Source: JALZKA01 sp963754045 (GTDB lineage: Bacteria > Actinomycetota > Thermoleophilia > Solirubrobacterales > 70-9). Taken from it: a stretch of DNA of 64,000 nucleotides. The DNA lies in assembly GCA_963754045.1 (NCBI GenBank), contig CAVWEN010000002.1, forward strand, positions 62,001 to 126,000. Reading direction: 5' to 3'. The position numbers and the translations under genes were made by a program. The notes beneath the pieces are model-generated. The model saw nothing but the letters and a program-made list of their open reading frames with translations. It did not search any database and had not been told where the DNA came from. Below are positions 29,628-37,395 of the stretch, piece after piece; position 1 is the first letter of the stretch; every line of letters starts with the position of its first letter.

Positions 29628-31022
29628 TTATAGGCCGGCCCGCTCGGCCGCCTCGGTCAGCACCGGCCGCAGCACGGCCTCGATCTCTTTGAACTGCTCC
29701 GTGTCGCAGATCAGCGGCGGCGCCAACTGGATCACCGGATCGCCGCGGTCATCGGCACGGCAGATCAGCCCGCGCCTGTAGAGCTCGCCTGAGAGGAAGC
29801 CGCGGAGGAGCTCCTCGCCCTGCTCGTCGGTGAATTCCTCCTTCGTCTCCTGGTCGCGCACCAGCTCGATCGCGTGGAAGAACCCTGCGCCTCGGACGTC
29901 GCCGACGATCGGGATGTCGCGCAACCCCTCCAGGATTGAGCGGAACTCGGCCTCTTTGCGAAGCACGCCGCCGCACAGGTCCTCTGACTCGTAGATGTCG
30001 AGGTTCGCCAGTGCCGCTGCGGCCGCAACCGGGTGCCCGGCGAACGTGAACCCATGGGCGAATGACGCGGTGCCCTTCGAAAACGGCTCGAAGAGCTTGT
30101 CGGAGGCGATCATCGCTCCCATCGGCGCGTAGGCCGAGGTGAGCGCCTTGGCCGAGGTGATGATGTCGGGCTGGTAGCCGTAGCGCTCGCAGCCGAAGTA
30201 GTGCCCGAGCCGGCCCCAGGCACAGATCACCTCGTCGGAGATCAGCAACACATCGTTCTCGTCGCAGATCTCACGCACCCGCTGGAAGTAGCCCTCCTGC
30301 GGCGGGATACACCCGCCCGCGTTCTGCAGTGGCTCGAGGATCACCGCGGCGACGGTCTCCGGTCCCTCGAACTCGATCCGCTCGGCGATCTTCTCGGCGG
30401 CCCACAGCGGGTCGCGGTCGGTCGGCCAGTGGTACTCGTTCGTGTTCGGCACGTGGCAGCCGCCCGGTGCGAAGGGCTCGAACGGCGCCCGGAGGCTGGT
30501 GATGCCGGTCGCCATCAGGCAGCCCATCGAGGTTCCGTGGTAGGCGACCTCGCGGGCGATCACCTTGTGCTTCTGGCCCATGCCGATCGTGCGGAAGTAC
30601 TGGCGCGCGAGCTTGAACGCGGACTCGACGGCCTCGGAGCCGCCCGAGGTGAAGAAGATCCGGTTGAGGTCGCCCGGCGTGAGCTCGGCGATCCGCGCCG
30701 CCAGCTCGATCGCCCGCGGATGCGCGTAGCTCCAATTCGTGACGAAGTCGAGCTCTCGAACCTGCCGCTCCATCGCCTCGCCGATCTCAGCACGCCCGTG
30801 ACCCGCATTACAGCAGAACAGGCCGCTGAGGCCGTCCAGGTAGCGGTTGCCCGAGTCATCGAAGACATACGGCCCCTCGCCCTTCGCAATGATCGGGATC
30901 GGGTGCTCGTCGTCGTAGCCGCCCATCCGGGTGAAGTGCAGCCAGAGGTGCCGGCGAGCCAGTTCCTGCAGGTCGGCGCCGGCCTCCGCCGTGCCGGGAG
31001 TGACGGTGCTGGTCGTGCTCAT
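29628..31022 (-). CDS. Class III omega-aminotransferase (putrescine/GABA/beta-alanine:pyruvate type)
   Basis: A 464-residue PLP aminotransferase. The N-terminal region has HLWLHFTRMGGYDDEHPIPI, and the PLP lysine lies in DIITSAKALTSAYAPMGAMI. LLISDEVICAWGRLGHYFG supplies the pyridine-binding Asp; GFTFAGHPVAAAAAL closes the active site. Family members move amino groups from diamines, GABA or beta-alanine to pyruvate. The ATG at 31022 (MSTTSTVTPG) has a GGAGG site; the upstream in-frame part has none. It is the first gene of a minus-strand operon with pucR, ald and a semialdehyde dehydrogenase, and is divergent from a polyamine-type importer. Confidence 0.9.
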   Translation of the reverse strand: MSTTSTVTPGTAEAGADLQELARRHLWLHFTRMGGYDDEHPIPIIAKGEGPYVFDDSGNRYLDGLSGLFCCNAGHGRAEIGEAMERQVRELDFVTNWSYAHPRAIELAARIAELTPGDLNRIFFTSGGSEAVESAFKLARQYFRTIGMGQKHKVIAREVAYHGTSMGCLMATGITSLRAPFEPFAPGGCHVPNTNEYHWPTDRDPLWAAEKIAERIEFEGPETVAAVILEPLQNAGGCIPPQEGYFQRVREICDENDVLLISDEVICAWGRLGHYFGCERYGYQPDIITSAKALTSAYAPMGAMIASDKLFEPFSKGTASFAHGFTFAGHPVAAAAALANLDIYESEDLCGGVLRKEAEFRSILEGLRDIPIVGDVRGAGFFHAIELVRDQETKEEFTDEQGEELLRGFLSGELYRRGLICRADDRGDPVIQLAPPLICDTEQFKEIEAVLRPVLTEAAERAGL

Positions 31023-31127
31023 CACGTTCCTCCGTCGTGTCGGGCTTTGCGCATTGACATTCCGTATAAAGCTACCCGGCTGAATCAGGTTCGGCAAGTC
31101 ACTTTAGGTTCAACTTCAGGATATTGA

Positions 31128-31156
31128 ATTATACGAAGCGTATAACCCCATGGGAA
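31128..31156 (-). promoter_or_regulatory. Promoter of the aminotransferase-pucR-ald-gabD operon
   Basis: On the minus strand TTCCCA (31156-31151), a 17-nt spacer and a perfect TATAAT (31133-31128) are present. Transcription would start near 31121, giving a leader of about 100 nt before the ATG at 31022. A palindrome overlaps the -10 box and spacer. Confidence 0.62.
31129..31145. promoter_or_regulatory. 17-bp perfect palindromic operator candidate
   Basis: TTATACG-AAG-CGTATAA is a perfect inverted repeat with 7-bp arms and a 3-nt centre. It covers part of the -10 box and most of the spacer of the minus-strand promoter. A half site CGTATAA recurs at 31063-31069. A second, weaker inverted repeat (ACCCCA 31145-31150, TGGGGT 31162-31167) adjoins it. 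The regulator is not known; PucR of the same operon is one candidate. Confidence 0.65.
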
Positions 31157-31213
31157 CACCTTGGGGTAATCGCCACTTGTGCGGGCGCCAGGTTCTCCGT
31201 AGCCTGGGTTGTC

Positions 31214-32329
31214 TTGGACCGTGAAAGCAGGCCCAGCGTCAGCTTGGAAGGAGTCTCGAAGCGCTTCGGCGACTTCTTGGCCGTGGACGGCATCGACCTC
31301 GAGATCGGGGCTGGCGAGTTCTTCACGTTGCTCGGCCCGTCGGGCTGCGGCAAGACCACATCGCTGCGTATGGTTGCGGGCTTCGAGGATCCCACCGCCG
31401 GCCGGGTGTTGATCGACGGAGAGGATGTCGCCGGCCTCCCGCCGTACAAGCGCCCGACGAACACAGTCTTCCAGAGCTACGCGCTCTTCCCCCATATATC
31501 CGTTGCCGACAACGTCGGCTTCGGCCTGCGTCGCAAGAAGGTCAACCGCGCCGAGATCGCCCGCCGGGTCGACGCCGAGCTGGATCGGGTCGGGTTGGCC
31601 GCCGAGGCCAACCGCAAGCCCGCGCAGCTCTCGGGCGGGCAGCAGCAGCGCGTGGCGCTCGCACGCGCCCTGGTGAACCTGCCGAAGGTGCTTTTGCTCG
31701 ACGAGCCCCTCGGCGCCCTCGACCTAAAGCTCCGCAAGGGCTTGCAGGTCGAGCTGAAGCGCATCCAGCGCGAGGTTGGCATCACTTTCGTCTACGTCAC
31801 TCACGACCAGGAGGAAGCACTCACGATGTCGGACCGGATCGCGGTGATGAACCGCGGCCGGATCGAGCAGATAGACGCGCCCGAGGCGGTGTACGAGCGG
31901 CCCACCACGACCTTTGTGGCGGGCTTCATCGGTGTCTCGAACCTGATGCCGGCCCAGGTGCAGGGCGCCGCCACCGACGAAAGAACCCGGATCAAGCTCG
32001 ACGCCGGAGTCGAGCTTGAGGCGATCGGCAACGGCCTCGCCGCGGGCGAGCGCTGCCAGGCCGTGGTGCGACCGGAGAAGCTGCGAATCGACCGCGCCGG
32101 AGAGAGCTCGCCTGACGGCTGGCCCGCCGTGGACGGAGTCGTCGAATCCTCGATATATCTCGGCACCTCGACACAGATAGTGGTGCGGCTGACCGGCGAC
32201 GTGCCGATGACTGTTCTCGTGCCGAACGCCGACGAGGCGGAGCGCGCACGCTTGCCCGGCGGCGGCGTCGACGTTCGCCTTAGCTGGGCGCCGGAACACA
32301 TCCATCTTGTGCGTGAAAGTCAACAGTGA
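31214..32329 (+). CDS. potA: Polyamine-type ABC transporter, ATP-binding protein 2
   Basis: A 371-residue ATPase from the chosen start, with Walker A GPSGCGKTTSLRM, signature LSGGQQQRVALARA, Walker B VLLLDEPLGALD and a C-terminal TOBE-like region (VRPEKLRIDRAG). The reading frame extends upstream to 31124, but that would place it inside the operator; the TTG at 31214 (MLDRESRPSV) fits homologue starts better. Neither has a clear ribosome site. It is divergent from the aminotransferase operon and is followed within 10 nt by a binding-protein gene. Confidence 0.88.
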   Translation: MDRESRPSVSLEGVSKRFGDFLAVDGIDLEIGAGEFFTLLGPSGCGKTTSLRMVAGFEDPTAGRVLIDGEDVAGLPPYKRPTNTVFQSYALFPHISVADNVGFGLRRKKVNRAEIARRVDAELDRVGLAAEANRKPAQLSGGQQQRVALARALVNLPKVLLLDEPLGALDLKLRKGLQVELKRIQREVGITFVYVTHDQEEALTMSDRIAVMNRGRIEQIDAPEAVYERPTTTFVAGFIGVSNLMPAQVQGAATDERTRIKLDAGVELEAIGNGLAAGERCQAVVRPEKLRIDRAGESSPDGWPAVDGVVESSIYLGTSTQIVVRLTGDVPMTVLVPNADEAERARLPGGGVDVRLSWAPEHIHLVRESQQ

Positions 32330-32339
32330 GGAGACAGCT

Positions 32340-33500
32340 ATGACGCGGACTGACCAAGGACGGGGAAAGACGGTGCTCGTCGCCCTGGCCTCGCTTGCGG
32401 GTGCCCTTGTGCTCGCCGCGTGCGGGAGCGAGAGTGTCGGCGGCGGCAACGCCGACACCGAGAACATCCCCACGGCGAGCGCGGGTGACGTGGGCGGTGA
32501 GCTGACGATCTCCAACTGGCCCGGCTATATCGACGCGGGCAAGGACGGCACTGAGGCGGAGGCCGAGAAGGAGCTCGGAATCAAGATCGACTACATCGAG
32601 GACGTCAACGACAACGCCTCGTTCTTCGGCAAGCTCCAGCCCCAGCTCGAGCGGGGCAAGTCGGGCGGCCGCAGCGCGTTCGTCGTTACCGATTGGATGG
32701 CGAAGCAGATGCGAGACCTCGGATACCTGCAGAGCATCGATCCCGAGGCGTTGCCCAACGTGAAGGCGAACCTGCTCGAGAGCCTCTCGAGCCCGGCGAT
32801 CGATCCCGAGCGCGAGTACACGATCCCGTGGCAAACCGGCATGACGGGGATCTGGGTAAACAAGGACAAGGCGCCCGACGTGGAGTCGGTGAACGATCTG
32901 TTCGATCCAAAGTACAAGGGCAAGGTCACCTTCCTCACCGAGATGCGCGACTCCGTACCGCTGGTGATGAAGGCCGACGGCATCGACCCGGCTGAGGCCA
33001 CGAAGGAGGACTGGCTCGCTGCGATCGACAAGATCAAAAACGCCGCGGACTCCGGCCAGATCCGGCGGTTCACCGGCAACGACTACACGGAGGCCATAAC
33101 GGCGGGCAACGTGGTGGCGGCCATCGGCTGGTCTGGCGACGAGTCGCTGATCTCCAACGACGCCGCCGAGTGGCGAATGCCAGCCGAGGGTTGCATGATC
33201 TGGTCCGACAACTGGGTCATCCCAATCGGGGCACCGAACCCGGAGGCGTCGCTGGCGTTCATCGACTACGCCTACAACCCCGAGGTCCAGGCCGACATCG
33301 CGGAGTACGTCACCTACGTCACCCCCGTAAAGGGGGTTCAGGAGATCCTCGCCGAACGGGATCCGGAGCTGGCCGGCAACCAGCTCATCTTTCCCGATGA
33401 GGAGTTCACCTCCGAGTGCTCGACCCAGGTGAACCCGCCAGGGGAGCCGGTGGACGTCCAGGAGGTCACGGAGGCGTTCGAGGACGTGATCACGGGGTGA
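32340..33500 (+). CDS. potD: Polyamine-type ABC transporter, substrate-binding lipoprotein 2
   Basis: A 386-residue binding protein starting MTRTDQGRGKTVLVALASLA with lipobox LVLAAC. The mature part begins LTISNWPGYIDAGKDG, typical of PotD/PotF. It also has PWQTGMTGIWVNKDKAP and AAIGWSGDESL. The ATG has a GAGGAG site 8 nt upstream. It differs clearly in sequence from the first binding protein, so the two importers probably take different ligands. Confidence 0.88.
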   Translation: MTRTDQGRGKTVLVALASLAGALVLAACGSESVGGGNADTENIPTASAGDVGGELTISNWPGYIDAGKDGTEAEAEKELGIKIDYIEDVNDNASFFGKLQPQLERGKSGGRSAFVVTDWMAKQMRDLGYLQSIDPEALPNVKANLLESLSSPAIDPEREYTIPWQTGMTGIWVNKDKAPDVESVNDLFDPKYKGKVTFLTEMRDSVPLVMKADGIDPAEATKEDWLAAIDKIKNAADSGQIRRFTGNDYTEAITAGNVVAAIGWSGDESLISNDAAEWRMPAEGCMIWSDNWVIPIGAPNPEASLAFIDYAYNPEVQADIAEYVTYVTPVKGVQEILAERDPELAGNQLIFPDEEFTSECSTQVNPPGEPVDVQEVTEAFEDVITG

Positions 33501-33529
33501 TCCCCTCGCCCAGGACGGGACGGGGCCGT

Positions 33530-34417
33530 ATGAAGAAGCGCCTCGTCCCCTACGGGCTCCTCTCACCGGGGGCGATCTGGCTGGTCCTCTTCTTCCTCGT
33601 GCCCATGTTCTTCATGGCCGAGTTGGCGCTGCGGTCGGGTTCGATCGCGACCGGTGGGTTCTTCTTCACCTGGGAGTGGGCGAACTTCCACGAGGCGCTC
33701 TCTGGCAACGGCAAGCAGATCGTCCGCTCGTTCTTCTACTCGGCGGTCGCGACAGTGCTAGCGCTGCTGATCGCCTACCCGTTGGCCTACGCGATCGCAC
33801 AACGGTCGGGCAGGTGGCGGATGCTGATGCTGTTCGCGGTGATGGCGCCGTTCTTCACCACCTACCTGATCAGGACGATCGCGTGGAAGACGATTCTCAG
33901 CGACTCGAGCCCGGTCGTCGACGTTCTGCAGACGCTCGCGTTGATCCCCGACGACGGCCGGGTGCTTGCCACCTCGGGCGCTGTGATCGCCGGCCTCACC
34001 TACAACTTCCTACCGTTCATGGTGTTGCCGATCTACGCGAGCCTCGAGCGGCTCGATGTGCGGCTGCTCGAGGCTGCCCGCGACCTTTACGCGTCCAGCA
34101 GGCAGGCGTTCCTGCGGGTGACGCTGCCCCTAACGGCGCCTGGGATCGTGGCCGGCGTGTTGCTCACCTTCATTCCCGCTTTTGGCGACTATGTGAACTC
34201 GGCGCTGCTGGGCGGCACCGGCCAGGCGATGGTTGGCAACAAGATCCAATCGCTCTATCTGAACGAGCGCGACTATCCCGAAGCGGCCGCGCTCTCGTTC
34301 CTGATGATGGCTTTGATCCTGATGATCGTGGTGGTCTACATCCGCTTTGCCGGGACCGAGGCGTTCATCGGTGACGACCTCGAGGAAGAGAAAGTCGCCA
34401 AGGCGGGTGCTCGGTGA
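33530..34417 (+). CDS. potB: Polyamine-type ABC transporter permease 3 (PotB-like)
   Basis: A 295-residue permease starting MKKRLVPYGLLSPGAIWLVL. The EAA-loop is LLEAARDLYASSRQAFLRVT. APFFTTYLIRTIAWKTILSD is typical of PotB. The chosen ATG at 33530 follows a GGGACGGGG ribosome-like site; an in-frame GTG at 33497 would overlap the potD stop by 4 nt, so either is possible. Six hydrophobic segments are present. Confidence 0.88.
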   Translation: MKKRLVPYGLLSPGAIWLVLFFLVPMFFMAELALRSGSIATGGFFFTWEWANFHEALSGNGKQIVRSFFYSAVATVLALLIAYPLAYAIAQRSGRWRMLMLFAVMAPFFTTYLIRTIAWKTILSDSSPVVDVLQTLALIPDDGRVLATSGAVIAGLTYNFLPFMVLPIYASLERLDVRLLEAARDLYASSRQAFLRVTLPLTAPGIVAGVLLTFIPAFGDYVNSALLGGTGQAMVGNKIQSLYLNERDYPEAAALSFLMMALILMIVVVYIRFAGTEAFIGDDLEEEKVAKAGAR

Positions 34418-34469
34418 GGCGGAGTGAAGCGAAGCCGAGCCGAGCCATCATTGAGGCGGCCAGCCCCTG

Positions 34470-35276
34470 ATGTGGGCTTGGCTGAAGAGGAACGCGCTGA
34501 CGATCTATGCGATCCTCGCGATCGCGTACGTGCTCGTACCGATCGCCGTCATTGCCGTCTTCAGCTTCGGCGAGACTCGTTCGGGCAAGCTCACCTTCGC
34601 GCTCGACGGTTTCACGCTCGAGTACTGGAAGACGGCGTTCTCGAACGAGGCCCTGAACGACGCGTTCATAACCTCGGTTCAGCTCGCGGCTCTCTCGACC
34701 GTGATCGCGACGGCGATCGGCACCTTGATGGCGATGGCCCTGGTGCGCCACAACTTCCTCGGCCGACGTGCTGCCAACCTCCTGATCATCCTGCCGATGG
34801 CATCGCCCGAGATCGTGATCGGCGCAGCCCTGCTCTCGATGTTCATCTTCTACGCAGTCCCGCTGGGATTCACCACCCTGCTGATCGCCCACGTGATGTT
34901 CTCGATCTCGTTCGTCGTCGTCGTCGTGCGGTCGCGCCTGATCGGCTTCGACAGGCGTGTTGAGGAGGCCGCGGCCGACCTGGGTGCCACCCCGCTGCAG
35001 ACGTTCCGATTCGTGACCCTGCCGCTCCTTGCGCCGGGAATCATGGCCGCTGCGCTGCTGGCGTTCGCGCTCTCGATCGACGACTTCGTGATCTCGAACT
35101 TCAACTCGGGTACCACGGAGACGTTCCCCCTCTACGTATTCGGAGTCTCCCTGCGGGGCATCCCCGTCCAGGTAAACACGCTCGCGACGTTGCTCTTTCT
35201 GCTCACCGTCGTAGCGATCTCCGTCGTGATCTGGCAGCAACGGAGAGCGGAGCGAATGGCCTCGGCTGCGGCCTGA
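34470..35276 (+). CDS. potC: Polyamine-type ABC transporter permease 4 (PotC-like)
   Basis: A 268-residue permease starting MWAWLKRNALTIYAILAIAY. Its EAA-loop is VEEAAADLGATPLQTFRFVT and its PotC word LPMASPEIVIGAALLSMF. The ATG lies 52 nt after the previous permease. It closes the second A-D-B-C importer operon. The sigma-factor gene starts 23 nt downstream on the same strand, so read-through is possible. Confidence 0.88.
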   Translation: MWAWLKRNALTIYAILAIAYVLVPIAVIAVFSFGETRSGKLTFALDGFTLEYWKTAFSNEALNDAFITSVQLAALSTVIATAIGTLMAMALVRHNFLGRRAANLLIILPMASPEIVIGAALLSMFIFYAVPLGFTTLLIAHVMFSISFVVVVVRSRLIGFDRRVEEAAADLGATPLQTFRFVTLPLLAPGIMAAALLAFALSIDDFVISNFNSGTTETFPLYVFGVSLRGIPVQVNTLATLLFLLTVVAISVVIWQQRRAERMASAAA

Positions 35277-35299
35277 CTCATCGCGTAGCCTCACCCGCG

Positions 35300-36061
35300 A
35301 TGGCAGATGCGGGTGATGGGGGGATCGACAACAAGCTTGCGGACGAGAACTTGCTCCTCGAGCGGTACTTCCACGGCCGCGAGGCCACGGTACTCGACGA
35401 GCTCGTCGAGCGGTTCCTGCCGCTCGCACGGAGTCTTGCCAACCGATACTCCGGTGGGCCAGAGCCGACCGAGGACCTCCACCAGGTAGCGAGCCTGGGC
35501 CTGGTCAAGGCGATCGAAGGGTTCGACCCGAGCCTCGGCTACAACTTCGCCTCGTACGCGGCGCCAACGATCCTCGGAGAGCTGAAGCGCCATTTTCGCG
35601 ATCGTGGACGGCAGGTGCACCTTCCGCGCGGCCTTCAGGAGCGGATCGCCGCCGTTGACAAGGCGTCGGAGGAACTGCCGACCAAGCTTGGGCGGGCGCC
35701 ATCCGCAGCCGACGTCGCCGAGCACACGGGGCTGAGCCTGGAGGAAGTGCTCGACGCGCTTCAGGCGGGCAGCGCCAGGCGGCCCTACTCGCTCGATGCC
35801 ACCGTCGGTCCAGACGACGAGGGGGCAACCCTTGTCGACACGCTCGGATCCGACGACTCGTCGTTCGAGACCGTCGAGTACGGGGAGGCGATCGCCAGGA
35901 CGCTGGAGCTTCTACCTGAACGCGAACGTACGATCCTGCACCTTCGGTTCGTCGAGGATCTGACCCAATCGGAGATCGCCGCTCGCACCGGAATCTCGCA
36001 AATGCATGTTTCTCGCCTCTTGCGGCGTGCGCTTGACGCGATCAGGGGCCAGGTCGACTGA
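35300..36061 (+). CDS. SigB/SigF-type (group 3) RNA polymerase sigma factor
   Basis: A 253-residue sigma factor. Region 2 includes VASLGLVKAIEGFDPSLGYN and FASYAAPTILGELKRHFRDR; region 3 contains VHLPRGLQERI; region 4 ends with LTQSEIAARTGISQMHVSRL. This is the SigB/SigF/SigG pattern of general-stress or sporulation sigma factors. Convergent genes next to it code for an anti-sigma kinase and a STAS antagonist, so it is probably controlled by partner switching. The ATG at 35300 was taken as the start; a GTG or ATG further in would cut region 1. Confidence 0.9.
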   Translation: MADAGDGGIDNKLADENLLLERYFHGREATVLDELVERFLPLARSLANRYSGGPEPTEDLHQVASLGLVKAIEGFDPSLGYNFASYAAPTILGELKRHFRDRGRQVHLPRGLQERIAAVDKASEELPTKLGRAPSAADVAEHTGLSLEEVLDALQAGSARRPYSLDATVGPDDEGATLVDTLGSDDSSFETVEYGEAIARTLELLPERERTILHLRFVEDLTQSEIAARTGISQMHVSRLLRRALDAIRGQVD

Positions 36062-36068
36062 GAGGGGC

Positions 36069-36884
36069 CTACTTGCCCTCAAGCTCGACGACAACGAACT
36101 CGCCCTCGTCGCCGCGCTCTACCTCGATCCGGTCGGCGAGCTTGCCAACCGATGCATCTAGCCCCGGGAGCTTCATGTGGTCGAGCATCCGCTCGGCGCC
36201 ACCCTTCACGAAGGGCCCGACCCGGGCACAGAGGTTCGGCCCGCACTCCTCGACCAGGATCCGCACCCGTGACTCGGCAAAGTCGCCAGGGTCGTGGCTG
36301 GCGATGGCGTCGCCGATCAGCACGCCGTCGGACATGCGCTCAATCGAGAATCCGGCCCGCGCGGCAGCCACAGCGATCACCCGGGCGATCACGGGCTTCG
36401 CCGCCAGCCCGGCGTCGATGTCGATCTCCGCCTCGTTCGGCGGCTCCGGCGGGCTCAAGGACGGTGTGCGCTCCCCGTCCTCCTCGGTCGCGACCCGCGC
36501 GACGATCCTGGTCCCGCCGTCGGCGGGATTGGCGATCTCGAAGCTGTCCGCCAGGGATGCGATCAGCGGCAGGCCGAGCCGAAGCGAACCGTTCTCTGGA
36601 TCAGTCGGTCGCGGGCGAAACCCCGTACCCCAGTCGCGAATCGCTAGTTCGACGGCATCCGACTCGATCGAGGCCGTCACGTCGATTCGGCCCGGGCCGC
36701 CACTCGGGTAGGCGTGCACGATCGAGTTCATGCACGCCTCGCTCGCAATCTGCTTGAGGTCGTTCAGCGGGGTCTCACCGATCCGGGCGGCGTCGGCCAG
36801 TCCGGCGATGGCCTGGCGAACGAGCGTCAGGTTCTCGGGGCGCGCGGCAATCGCGAGCCGCAGCTCGGCGGCCGCACCGCTCAC
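36069..36884 (-). CDS. RsbW-type anti-sigma factor kinase with C-terminal extension
   Basis: A 271-residue protein. The first 140 residues are a GHKL ATPase: N-box EACMNSIVHAYPSG (Glu49, Asn53), G1-box RDWGTGF (Asp84) and a G2-like SLRLGLPLIASLAD. Such proteins bind the sigma factor and phosphorylate a STAS partner. Residues 145-271 form an unusual extra domain with a Cys pair (EECGPNLCARVGP). It may resemble a second, degenerate ATPase fold or a sensor. The GTG overlaps the STAS stop by 4 nt (GTGA). It is convergent with the sigma gene with 7 nt between them. Confidence 0.85.
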   Translation of the reverse strand: MSGAAAELRLAIAARPENLTLVRQAIAGLADAARIGETPLNDLKQIASEACMNSIVHAYPSGGPGRIDVTASIESDAVELAIRDWGTGFRPRPTDPENGSLRLGLPLIASLADSFEIANPADGGTRIVARVATEEDGERTPSLSPPEPPNEAEIDIDAGLAAKPVIARVIAVAAARAGFSIERMSDGVLIGDAIASHDPGDFAESRVRILVEECGPNLCARVGPFVKGGAERMLDHMKLPGLDASVGKLADRIEVERGDEGEFVVVELEGK

Positions 36885-37246
36885 GGGCTCTGGTGCCTTG
36901 CCAGTGCCGCCAGCGCAGCGTCGCGCGTGGGGTGAACCGGCAGTTCGATGGCCAGCCCCGTGACGTGAAGCACGCGTGAAACCGCCTCGGCGGCTCCCTC
37001 ACAGGCAACTGCGAATCCCCGCGCGTTCTCCACGGCGTCACGGCGCGCTTCGAGGATGGCGCCGAGGATGGACGAGTCCACGAACGTCGTTGGGCATAGG
37101 TCGATGAGCACGGGCGTGTTGGACTCCGCGGCATCGGCCAAGGCGCCGCGGACGTCCGGCACGGTGCCGAGATCGTGCTCGCCGATTAGCTCGATCGCGG
37201 CGATACCGTCAACCTCCGTAACGTTCACCGCACCCGCCAACTCCAT
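36881..37246 (-). CDS. STAS-domain anti-sigma factor antagonist
   Basis: A 121-residue RsbV/SpoIIAA-like protein. The phosphorylatable serine lies in CPTTFVDSSILGAILEA. The ATG at 37246 was preferred to longer starts because the preceding residues are Arg-rich. A SigF-type promoter sits upstream. It overlaps the anti-sigma kinase gene by 4 nt, so the two are co-translated. It would release the sigma factor when dephosphorylated. Confidence 0.87.
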   Translation of the reverse strand: MELAGAVNVTEVDGIAAIELIGEHDLGTVPDVRGALADAAESNTPVLIDLCPTTFVDSSILGAILEARRDAVENARGFAVACEGAAEAVSRVLHVTGLAIELPVHPTRDAALAALARHQSP

Positions 37247-37327
37247 GTCGCGAGCATATCCGCGCGCTGAACTCTCCCGGCGACGGCGGGAGACGCCGGC
37301 ACTTCTGAGTTCCTTCACGACTGCTCC

Positions 37328-37354
37328 ATACCCGCGTGGAGGTGGGTCCTAAAC
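37328..37354 (-). promoter_or_regulatory. SigF-type promoter upstream of the STAS/anti-sigma operon
   Basis: On the minus strand GTTT (37354-37351), a 17-nt spacer and GGGTAT (37333-37328) match the GTTT-N15-17-GGGTAT consensus of actinobacterial SigF/SigB promoters. Transcription would begin near 37320, about 75 nt before the STAS start. It suggests that the sigma factor turns on its own regulators. Confidence 0.68.
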
Positions 37355-37395
37355 ACGCTCGACTTCCTGGCGAATTCCTGGGTACGATCGTTCAG

